Shown here: positions 1 to 11,100 of the stretch, piece after piece
Numbering within the stretch: the first letter of the stretch is position 1
Layout: each line of letters begins with the position of its first letter
Assembly: GCA_025642065.1 (NCBI GenBank)
Contig: JAODUP010000142.1
Coordinates: 349,001 to 413,000, forward strand
Origin: Paralvinella palmiformis
Lineage: Eukaryota; Annelida; Polychaeta; Terebellida; Alvinellidae
Direction of reading: 5' to 3'
Length of the DNA: 64,000 nucleotides
Program-made: the position numbers and the translations under genes
The notes under the pieces: model-generated
Told to the model about the DNA's origin: nothing
The model's database searches: none
The model's input: the letters and a program-made list of their open reading frames with translations, nothing else

Positions 1-248
1 AATTAAGATTTGTCTAGGCACTTCCCTCTCATAAGATCTCATTTTTATCATATTTTGGATATGTCTCCAAACTTAATAAAAGAGACTTTCTCCAGGAACA
101 GCTTTTTCCTAGAAACAGTTATGATGTCTGGCAATAAAAGGTTGATGTATTTCAATCTATTCTAAACACCCTCCTGTTCATGGTTGCTTTCATTGGTAAA
201 TAATGTTGATTGTTCTAATTTATTACTGAGTTTTACATAAATCTAAAT

Positions 249-330
249 AGGGTATCACTGTACAGTGCTTTGTAATATCTTTTGCTAGTAAGGGTGCCTT
301 TTAAACCTATATTAATATTATTATTAATAA
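249..330 (+). repeat. Isolated end of the element family seen at 44091
   Basis: GGGTATCACTGTACAGTGC and GCTAGTAAGGGTGCCTTTT followed by a TTA-rich run match the left end at 44091-44170. It lies in the intron before the exon at 407. Confidence 0.45.
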
Positions 331-406
331 AAGAAACAGCAAGTTGTCAGTAACTGTGAGAGAAATTAAAAATTATGCCTACTAACTCAAAGCTTTTATT
401 TTGTAG

Positions 407-894
407 TCAATGACAGCTCTGTGTGCAAAAACACCTGAGGTGTTCAAAAATGAGACGAGCAATCATATTAAAACACATGCCCCAAGGTTAGTAGTTCATG
501 TTATTAGTATTTATAGCATTGTCAGCTTCCCATTTGGCATTAATTTATTTATTACTGTCACTGTATGATCAGGGAATTTAGTATTAAAATGAGAGGAATT
601 AATAATGTTATTATTGAAATATAACCATGACTAATATATCATTGATGTTACATTTATTTCAGAATGATACATCATTTAGAATACTGGTTAAGTGAGGCCT
701 CTGCTCCTGAAAAAGATCAAAGTTTATCAGCATCTGCCCATGATTCAGAACAGAGTCATCAGGAAGAAGTGTTCTCAATGCCAGACTTCCCCCTCTTTCC
801 ACTTTCCAGAGGCTTTCAGATCACACTGAAAAAACTGCTGATTCAGTATAAGAAAACCTTACTGGAACAAGGCTATTGTGATATTGGCTTGTGA
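407..894 (+). CDS. Last two coding exons of an unrecognised upstream gene
   Basis: Exons 407-486 and 663-894 are joined in frame; the split codon (ag + a) gives Arg. Exon 1 follows a pyrimidine-rich TTTTATTTTGTAG acceptor and ends at a GTTAGT donor. Exon 2 follows TTATTTCAG and ends at TGA 892-894. The visible 103 residues run from SMTALCAKTPEVF to the C-terminal EQGYCDIGL. An acidic Ser/Glu/His-rich stretch is followed by a hydrophobic and basic stretch (LKKLLIQYKKTLLEQ) that looks helical. I do not recognise the family and assign no function. The 5' part of the gene lies left of the window. It is transcribed in the same direction as PTPN13 and ends about 0.6 kb before that gene's likely first exon. 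Confidence 0.7.
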
Positions 895-2510
895 TTTCTA
901 GTCGCTTATAATATAAGCTCATTTTCAATGTATCCATCATCTGACAGTCCAAGGTGTTCTCATTGGAAATGTGACTGTCGATTATTTATGTAGTAATGTT
1001 TCATGGTGGTAAATGACCCCCCTTTCAACAACAACAAAACCCACAAGATTTGTCTGTTATCTAGACAGTGTGCAAGATCAGATGAGTCAGCTGTTAGAAA
1101 TACAACATTGATTGTAAAACATTCCAACTGTTATTAGTCCATGTTAAAGTACTATTGCTTTCAGACACACATTTTGAAGACCACACAAATTGTATTAAAA
1201 ACTTTGAAATAGATTCAATTATACAGCTGTAAGTTATTAATTAAAGAAATATTAGATAACTAATGATGATGATCATAATAGTAGTAACAAATAGACAAAT
1301 TGCAATTAGTAGAGGTCTGTTATGATAAAATATTTATTCTCCAATTATCATTGCCAACATATGAATATAGCAAAATGTAGATGATGTTGCTAAAGAAGTC
1401 GTTGACTTACTACTTTATGATAGTTGCCATTTAATTAAATAGCGAATGCTTAACACAAACAAAAAATCTGATAATATTTTTCATTTGTAGGGTTGTTGTT
1501 TCAGTGTTACATTGCAATAGCTTCGTTTATGTTTCCTCTATATCTTGCATAGAAAACCCTTTTAATTACAACTAAGAATAGATAAAGTTTTGTAACAGTG
1601 TTCAACTAATATTTTAGCATTGGAGACTTAATGGTAATTTATAGTTCCATTCTATATTGCATTGGATAGTCTGTTGTTTCATATTTAACTGTTTGTTTTA
1701 ATTACAGTAATTTATTTAAATGAAATTTGTGGTGGTTCCAGTTTCTCCTTCCGGAGATATTTATCTCTCGGTTCTATTCAACATGCATTTGTGGTTAATG
1801 AATTCTGATGTTTGTTTTAGGCAGTTTGTTTTGAAAAGTGTGGTGGCATTTATCAAGTTAGTGCATTCTATTTTGGTGTGAGGTTAATTCGCGTTCAATA
1901 GCCAAACCAAATTTTTTCCATTTTGTTAAGCAATACTCTGTTACATTCACCTGTTAATCATACGAACTTACTGCTTCAATATGTCTTCCCCATTACTATA
2001 TCTGTTTTTGTTGGTGTTTGTTTATTTATTCACCATGGTGAATGCTGATTACCTGTTAATGTGATATGCAACAGCATTACGTACAGTAGCAGTATGCCCC
2101 ATCTCAGGCAGTTTAATGCTGAGCACTGTTGATCTGTGTTTTATGGTAGAATGGTACACAGTACAGTCGTTATATTATCAATGGTATCATCAGCTCAATT
2201 GTTCAGTGTCACCATTAAAATATCCAGCTGATATTTACAGAACTAAACACTTCCTAGTGATGTTTCAGTGAAGCAATATACAGGAGTTAATAGTAAATGC
2301 CAATATAATTTATATTTTTTGCAAATGGTCATTGTCTGTCAATGTTGTTTTATGTGTTAAGAACAACATGTGTGTACCTTTTATTTTTTGTTTGGCTTCA
2401 AGCAAGATTGATCATAGTGTTGTTTAATAATAGTTTGCTTATACTGAGGATGTTGCTTCATGTTGCATATGTGTTAGTTCTGTATGAGTGTTGAGATTTT
2501 GGTCATATTT
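895..2510 (+). other. Probable 3'UTR of the upstream gene
   Basis: About 1.6 kb of AT-rich sequence between the TGA at 892-894 and the AATAAA at 2511. I see no splice-consistent coding exon or intact repeat in it. It is called 3'UTR because a convincing poly(A) signal follows. The 3' end could be nearer if another signal is used. Confidence 0.5.
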
Positions 2511-2516
2511 AATAAA
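2511..2516 (+). terminator. Poly(A) signal of the upstream gene
   Basis: Canonical AATAAA in TTTAATAAATGCA, followed within 40 bp by a T/G-rich stretch (TTTGTTTTTGGGTTTTG) that resembles a downstream cleavage-stimulation element. Inference from sequence only. Confidence 0.5.
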
Positions 2517-2999
2517 TGCATTTTGTGATATTACACTTAATTTGTTTTTGGGTTTTGTTCACACAGAGACACACACACACATATAATACTTAAAATATTT
2601 GAGGTAGCACCTTTTACCAAATTGAAAGTTTGATTAAGAATTTATAACATTACAACTCTTAGGTAGGTTCCATGCCATAATGGCTTGTGTTGAAATAGCG
2701 TGAGATGAACGTTAATAGGCCACGACGTCCTAAATAGAGATCTGCCACACTGGTGGAGAGGTGGCTATTGAGTATTGTTTTGTTTAGTCACCAAAACATA
2801 TCAGTCTGGGCAAAGGGGAAATGCTCAGTTTAAAGCTTTTTATTGGTGGACACGGATTCGATCCTACAATCTGGCTTATATACACGGAGATAAAAAGATT
2901 AAATGATTGGAATAAATCACAAAGCTATTTGATTCATCTCGTGATGGCACAGATCTTATTCTAGACAGAAAGCCCAAATCTACAAATGACTGGAAATGT

Positions 3000-3151
3000 T
3001 CGCACGCCACGTTGCATAATACATTCGTCAGATGTCGCCACAATAAACACACCGTGAATGTTTTTTGAGAGCCTCACTTCCGGTGAAGTGTCAGTGCGTG
3101 CCTGAACACTTCATATTTCGCTGTATTTGTAAACACAGAAGAACATTTCGG
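3000..3151 (+). promoter_or_regulatory. Candidate PTPN13 promoter and non-coding first exon
   Basis: This short stretch is richer in CpG than its surroundings. It holds ACTTCCGGT (reverse complement ACCGGAAGT), a full ETS/GABP-type site, near 3077-3085. A good splice donor, CATTTCGG|GTAAGC, falls at 3151/3152. The next plausible acceptor on this strand in front of the coding start is at 7983, so 3152-7983 would be intron 1. A non-coding first exon with an ETS site is common in broadly expressed animal genes. The transcription start cannot be placed from sequence alone. Confidence 0.4.
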
Positions 3152-6100
3152 GTAAGCAGCCACGGTTAACAAGCGATTATCAGCTGCAATAATTATCCCT
3201 TGACTAGGATTAATACAGGAAATCTAAAGAAATATTGTTAGTGCTTTGAGAATAGTATTATTTCTGGACCGCCTACAGAACCTCGGCCTGAGGCTGAGGT
3301 TTTTCCACGAGCAGTGACTGAGTGAGTGCCAGTCACCCAGTGATTCAAACAATTCGTCATCTGGCATACTCACAGTTTAGATCTAGTCAATATTTGTCAT
3401 ATAGACAATCTAGTTATGAGTCACCAATTTTCTTACAGCTAATTCTTTTTCATTGACGAAAAGAGGAAAATGCGACTGAAATGTGATTGATTATTAATAA
3501 TTTTGTAATTATTATTATGTTTTATTATCATTTTGGATTGTCCATGTTTTCCGAAGATGCTTGCAACGAATCACACCATTATCATTTATATATATATATA
3601 TTTAATGAAACTGTATGACATGCATTCAGTCTTTGTGTCCTTGTTTTTATTGTAGCCTATGACTATGCCCCGGCTATGGACATTATTATGATTATAGTTT
3701 TTTGTATTCCTTCTACTTCAGTGAATGCTTCTTTGCATAATTATGTCAATATATTTGTTGACTGAATAACATACCTGTATGTGTATGATTGGTGTGTATG
3801 TCTGGGAGGGTGCATAAGCTTCAGCAGTGTACCCAGTGTCTATTAACCCATTTGATTGTCTGATATAGCAGTAATTTATTCAAATTATGTATGGGCCCTG
3901 TGCTGCTACTGCATGCCAAAAATAATTTCAACATGTTTTGGTTTAATTAAAGTCTTCCCAAATGGAGTAGTATTCCATAAATTTAATTAGCTTTAGAACC
4001 AGTCTTAATTCATAGTCCCATTTTAAAAATGGTCAAATGCACTTATGTGTCCCATCTCGAGTCACTTCAAATATTTTATTACCCACAAGTTTTGGATACT
4101 TGGTTTAAAATTTAAGCGAATGACATATTCTCCACTAAATATATATCATTGTGATAGAGTGTATTTATTGCAGGCTTTAATTTTTAGTTTAATAATTGTT
4201 TTGGATAGCATTCCAGATGTGATTATTTTAAGGCTTACTATTGGTCCGGACATACACTAAAGTAGCTATAGCTCCAGCAGTTCAACTGCGCATGCCCACC
4301 TTCCAAAATATCCAGTAAAATAGAGCACACTGCTGGATACTGGACACATTATGAATTTATTAAAGCTCTGGCACTGTCTGCCTAATCCTTATACTAACCC
4401 TAACCCAAAGTATTTGTGCAATTCTTTCAAGATAACATGCAAGCAACACGGTATCTTGTGAGTAGCTGACCAGTGACCACGTTAAATGGCGCTGCCGTCT
4501 CTGATGAATTAATAAAAAAAGTGAGACACTAAAGATCCTCTGTCAATGATAACCCTTGGGGTATTTCAGCCCTATCTTTCTGTACTTCCACCCCCCCACC
4601 CCCCTATGAGTAGTGGGGGACGAGATATAGAGCCACTCAATAATAAAAAATGGACAACATGGAAATAAATGCTCAGACTTTCTAGTGATAGAAATGAAAC
4701 AAACAAAAGAAAATCAATCATAAGTACAAGAATAATTATCTATCCCCCTTTATTTACTATGTAATATTTGTCAATTCAACCATGGCTTAGTTGATAAGTT
4801 CAAGCTGAATATTTGATGGCAGCAGACACGTTATAATTGATATACATCACGAAAATGTGCCCGACCAATAGATATAAAATTGCGCTTATGGCTCTGGACC
4901 TATAGCTACTTCGTTATTTTAATTATGGTGTTGAATTTTAAAAATGGGCCAATCTTTCATGTTTTTTCTTTCTTAGCTGTTCCTAGTTTTAATCTGCTTT
5001 TATAAGTCTAAAATTAATTTATCATTTGTGCTATTTTTAGCATAGTCAGTAATAGTAGCAGCTCTTAAAAAGAAAAACAGGTGCAATTAAAATAACAAAA
5101 AAATGTACTTCCGAGGGATCTTGACTAGACAAGTTATAATAAAGGGAATGGTTTACTTTCTTTTCTTTTAGTTTTCATGGGTGAATTATTCCCCTTGCGA
5201 TAATACTCTTCACTGTTCTGTGAATTTATGGTTATTTTTATGCTTTTTACGTAGTAATGCAGATTTGATAAAATGCCCTAAAAAGTAGTAGCCACTAAAA
5301 TGTGCTGTCCATCTAAATTACATAATAACATATAATATACATCTAGATATTTAAAATAGTTAACAGATCAAGGTGGATTCACGAAAGGAGTGATGTGAAT
5401 GCAAAACATGGTTCCTTTAAGAATTAAGCACAGAGCCAGTAGCCAACACACAACCAAGAACAATATGTCTGTAATAATCAAATACCCAACAGTTCTTTAA
5501 TGTAATTAAGAAGACATATCAGAGTGATAACTGTATATTTGTTGCTAGTTTTGTGATATATTTCATGTGCTAACTCATGTGTAATTCTATACAATACAAA
5601 ACCAGACATGGCATTTCCCTTATTATTTGTCTAAATCACACACCATGTTTGCTTCTTTTGCCAACTGGTATAATAGCTGTTTTATACAATATTTGACTAA
5701 GCAAACAAAATAACTATGTCAGATAATAAATTAATTGCCTTTATGGTAATGAAATTTGGGTTACACTGTATAAATTAGGAGCAGAGGCTCATAGAATTTT
5801 TTTTAGACAGTTGGTCAAATAAAAACAAAATTGAGTATTTTTGGCTTAAACATTTACTGTCAGCCATAATTTGTTTATTAAATAAACCTCACAAAATTTT
5901 AGCATAACACTTGTGTGCCTCACTCAGGTTATAGACAGAGTTTGGGGTCAAAGAATTGATCCTGGTAAGATTTGCAATCTTTCTGGATTCTAATATCGGC
6001 CACTCCCATAGTGCAGCTGTTAGAACACTGTGCTGCAAATATCCAGGTTTGGACTGGAATCAAATCAACTGACCCCTATTTGTGGAATGTTGACCCTTGG

Positions 6101-7983
6101 TAACATGTCTCGTGCTGAGACTAAACAGACCACTGACCTACTTGGTAGATTCATGTCATACATACATGTTTACGTTTTATTGGGCATACAGACTAGTTGG
6201 TTCATCACTATACTAGTCCATTGGAGTCTGCTGGTGTGCAGTTCTGTTCCTGTATATTGCAAAACTGTATTCTAACAAATTATATTCAAATATTAACATA
6301 ACAAAAAGTGTAAAATTTATTTCTCTTTTGTTCCTACTACTGGTAATTGTTTAGACAAATAAGGTTTCCTAAATATCTTAATTACTATGACAAATTGCCA
6401 AAGCCTGTGATGTCAACAAAAACAAGAGAAAGTGAACAATTCTCATAATTACAGGCTATTTTGATTGTATTTTGGGAGTTTTTCTTGTTATTATGAGTTT
6501 AACATTTGCTTGACAGAAATGGACTGATTCAGTTACCCCTGGTGCCCCCATGTGGCTGAATTTCACACTACAGTCTCAGGCTAGAAGTCTAAGAATCACT
6601 GTGTTGCATGCCGATTTATGTGTGTAGTGGCTGATAAATGTCTTACTGAAAAGCTGTATTTAGGCTATTTACCAGCTATATTTGGATTTTATTTATAGTC
6701 CATTAAGGGTATGTGGTCTCCACATCATAATTTTGCATTTAATAGGAATGTCATAGACTTCACCCAATAGATATATGCCACTACACTAAGTAACGTTCAG
6801 TGCAATTTGCATGGCTGTCATGGTCTGGCTGGCTAGTTCAAAGTAATTTTTTGTACATCCTTTGCCATCTGACATAATGATGTGAATGGATTTAATCAAT
6901 AATCACATAGATTATAATTCAGTGGGTGATTCCTTTTACTGTAACATTAGTATTTATGCATGATATCTTGTATTGAAAGGGAACTGTAAATGTCAAGGGT
7001 GGTAATACTCTAATGTAATAAAAAAAATAATACTATATTATATAGGTCACATTAGGTGATACGTATATGATTATTTCCCAGGTACAAATAAAAATAATAT
7101 TTCCAAAACTCTACATTAAATATTTAAACAGTCTTCATTAAAATCAGTTTACATTCAGCTAAATGTTTAATTTTTAAATCATTTATTTAATCCATTGAAA
7201 CCCATGCTTAAAAATCTCCTTCAAGTCAGCATGAATAACTAGGTCATAACTTTCATCTGGAAAGATTGGTCTGCTCATTCATTAGGTTATATTCTGATAA
7301 ATATTGTGTTAAATCCTTTGGAAAGACACAATCAGTCTCCATGTAATATGAAATAATTTGCTGAAAGATTTCCAGTATTTATCATTAGTGAAAAGTTGTC
7401 ATCCCCTGTTAACAGTGGGCGCCATAGCTGTTTCTTACCTGAGACCACAGTTGCAATCGATGCAATGCATTTTGCCTGGATTGGTCTATTGTACACCCAA
7501 GATAGTTGTCAAGCACCATCTGTCTACATAGTAGGCTAAATGGGGCAAGTAACCTCCAATGGTATTGGTGTGAAGTGAATAATGATACATTCTTTAGATT
7601 TTGGTGACAAGATGATTGGTTGTGCTGTGCCATATAATGCAAGAATATAGTTATTGTATATTAAGCAATACATATTTATGTAAGATATGTCTATCTTCAT
7701 TTTTTGTTCAAGTTCTGTATTATAATTATTATTTCTTCCACAAAATATTCCGAAATGGGCATATGGTCATTTCCATTTTGATGAAACGCACAAAATAATG
7801 TATTTACAGTTTTCTCCTTTTTCGTAAGAAAATATATTTTGCACACATCTTGCTTTGTTATTTTTAGTATTATAAGTAATTTACAGTGTAGCTTTGCAGC
7901 ATAAGTCTTTTATTCGAACAGCACAGTAATATTTGATGCTTATCATTTTGCTTTAGCTAGAATGCAAACTATTTATTTTTCAG
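3152..7983 (+). other. Putative intron 1 of PTPN13
   Basis: A 4.8 kb AT-rich stretch with no supported coding exon. It contains a tRNA-like SINE at about 5995-6080, a short C-rich tract near 4592-4604, and near 7520-7570 a repeat (core GTAGGCTAAATGGG) that recurs near 54800. The intron call depends on the first exon proposed at 3151. Confidence 0.4.
5995..6080 (+). repeat. tRNA-derived SINE head
   Basis: The sequence CATAGTGCAGCTGTTAGAAC resembles a pol III A box, and about 35 bp later GGTTTGGACTGGAATC resembles a B box (GGTTCGAATCC type). It does not fold as an intact tRNA and lacks a proper acceptor stem. The element probably continues to about 6200. Confidence 0.5.
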
Positions 7984-8047
7984 AAACTGGAAAAGATTTT
8001 ACATTTGTGCATAAACCAGAAGCAAATCTTCAACAAAAGTCTATACA

Positions 8048-8132
8048 ATGCTGTGAACTATTGAGATGTGCTATGCTTACAAGGGTATTGGTTCATCCCA
8101 CTGATAGCTATGCCTGGTGTTTGGCAAGTTAG
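8048..8132 (+). promoter_or_regulatory. Three upstream ORFs at the PTPN13 start codon
   Basis: The 5'UTR part of exon 2 contains three upstream ATGs. ATG 8048 opens a two-codon ORF ending at TGA 8054-8056. ATG 8066 opens a 12-codon ORF ending at TGA 8102-8104, five bases before the main ATG. ATG 8073 opens a 19-codon ORF in another frame that runs across the main ATG and stops at TAG 8130-8132. ATG 8073 and the main ATG 8110 share the context GCTATGC. Such an arrangement usually lowers translation of the main ORF; that effect is inferred. Confidence 0.5.
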
Positions 8133-11100
8133 ACTATCAGAGGCTTTGGCCATACAAGGCCGACCACTGGATGAGCAACAAATCTGGGCAGTACTGTCAC
8201 AAGCTGTACAGTGCTTACAGGATTATTTATGTCGAGGTAATGAGTGAATGGATTTCTGGAATATTCTCCCATTTTATAGATTTTATTGTAGAAGAATGAT
8301 ACATTTATGGAATACAAATTGGCTATGGAAATAGTCTCTTAAAGTTAAAGAACATTTTTGCATGATTGTTACTTAGGCGTTTTGAGTTGGTTATTTATGT
8401 ATAGAATTGGGTTAATATGTTTAATCTGAAATTTTTTTAAACTAAACAAATCAGTTTTTTGTTATTATGCATTAGTCATTGTTTATACAGTAGGCCCCCG
8501 TTATACCATGGTCCACTATGACATGAAATTGGATATAACGTAGTCAGTCCTTGGACCCTGATTCATGTGGAATCCATGACAGAGCATGATGACATGAAAT
8601 CTACCACTGACCGATAAACATTTTCAAAATAATTTGAGCGCATTTTCACAGTTTGTAATTCACAAGCAAAAAACTTTGCCAGCAGCCACAACTTACCTAC
8701 CTTGGCTCAATCAGCCAAACAAACAGGCCAATCTCAACCCTCATTTATTGTGTGACTCCACCCACTAAACGAGTTTGATTCTGTTTGTTAATCCACAGCT
8801 ACTGCATGTACATGTTTTATTTATTGCAATTAGGATGGTTTATTTTCCACACAAATACTGAAGTAATATTTTTGTTTAAGTCAACAAATGATTAAGCAAT
8901 TGCTGGGAACATTTATGAAATAAACAGTTGTATGTAGTCTTCAAGGATGGTGCAAAACAAGGTGAATACATGGTGAAGACTCCTTAATATCGCCCACCCA
9001 ACAGTGCTCTTTCTTGCTTTACGCTTCACCTTTAACACAGTCAACAGCTTGTGGAACCCAATGACCGCGTTATAATGGGGCCTACTGTACCAGGAATGAA
9101 TTTTGTGGAATAGGGTTACAAAGTGTTTCCATGTCATTGTCATTTTGAATTCCTTTTCATGAATAAGGTATATTTACATTCCCTATTAATAACTAATCTG
9201 TTGTTATTTGTTTGGATACACATAGATATAAGATTTAGTCCATCAAACACAGTAAACCTGATAATGTGATCAATCAGATTTCTGAGATAAAAAGGATCAC
9301 CATAATCCAATATTGAAATGTTTTTAAAAGTTATCAAACCTGTGGATCTTAGAGATAACCTACTTGCAGGTTATAGCAAATTACTGTATTATGGCTGCTC
9401 TTTACAGGAGAAGTTGTGTGTGATGGAGAACCTGCTTTCATTATCACCCCAGACACATTGTTTGTGTGTCGTGGAGGTAACATTCAGTATGGAAAGGCAA
9501 CCATTGATGCTGTCAGTAATCAGGACTTCATACCACCAGAGATAGAAACGCTGCAACAGGGTCCTCTGACGGAAGCTGATGTAGAAAGGGTACATATTAG
9601 AACTTGTTTTATGACTTATTTTAGTGCTACACTATTTAGATTAGTCACCTGTGAGCAATTGTTGTATTTTATACAGATAATGATTAAGCTTTATGCTACG
9701 ATCCAGTTAAGATTGCAGGTTTTGTTATTGATGATTATTTTTAGCTTCTGATTATTCAAAACAATGTTAACCATCTGTCTTGGTGTTACGTTACAGATGT
9801 GTGTGTTCTCACTTGGTCTGACTGTGTACTGGGGAGCTGATTATAAATTAGGAAGTGACCAAGTAAGTCAGTGTGTTAACGTGATTATTGGTAATAATCA
9901 GACACTGGTACATACTAAACGATGAAGTGCGTGTGTCTGTGTGTATTTTTATATATATATAAATTCAGAAATGTGAATTGTCTGTGGTAGATTTAGTTAA
10001 TATACAGTTATACACTTTTGTAAACATTAACCAGTTTAATGTTAAAAAACAAAATGGCAGAAGCTCCTGCTAGTAAGGGGGCTTTTTTAAAATTCTTTAT
10101 TATTATAATATTTATTTTAAGAACATTTTCTAAATAAATAATACACACACACAAATATATATATACATTGATCCTATCACTGCATTTGCTAAAGTCCAAA
10201 TAAATCTAGATAAATTGAATGTAAGGGTAATTAAATAGTTTATGTCCTCTAATTGAGCCAAAACCAAGTACATGCAAAGTATCCACATCCCAGTCTCCAA
10301 TTTGATGCAGTTAAACTCAACAAGGTGTGCTCCTATCCACATCTAGGATTGATACACAATGAGAAAATTAACTGGGAAGATCACATAAATCAAGCAATAA
10401 CTAAGGTTAACAAGAAAATGGGTCTGATGAGGAAGTTGACCTCCTAATGTATGTCACTGAGAATATCCTCACTTCTTACATCAGACCTCAAATAGAATAT
10501 GCCACTGTCTTATACCACAATTGCACCAAAGATCAGCCACACAGACTAGAAACCTGTCAAAGACAAGCTGCTATTGTCTATACCAGAGCATTTAGAAGAA
10601 TTCAGAGGCACTATTGACAGAACTGGGATGGTCCAAACTTCAGGAAAGAAGGGTCTACCTTATTCAGACTCTTGTGGCTACCCCTACTTGTCAGTTATGC
10701 AATAATGAACAAGATGAAATGCCACTGCATTATTTTCTGGAATGTCTAAAACATGCAGCCTACAGACAAGATCTCCTCTCTGGGCTGAGGCTGACTATGG
10801 ATAGGCTCAACATTAACATCAGCAACACACAATTAGTCACTGATCTAATAACACTAGGGCATACAGCATTGTCAGTATATGATAATGTTGCACTGTTTTA
10901 CACAGTACAAGAATATATAACCAAAACGAAAAGATTCTAAGAAAGCAAATTCTCAATGTATATTACCCTAAAACTATTTTATATGTAAATTCATATCAAC
11001 ACAACACAAATTGTACAATTATTAATTATTAATTTTATTCATGTATGTACATAACTTGTTTTTATGTGAATCAAAGCATGTTAATTATGTTGTGCAAACC

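Noticed and set aside
4045..4260. 71-codon open frame on the plus strand
   Set aside because: Low-complexity hydrophobic translation, no splice context and no recognisable family. It lies in the putative intron 1.
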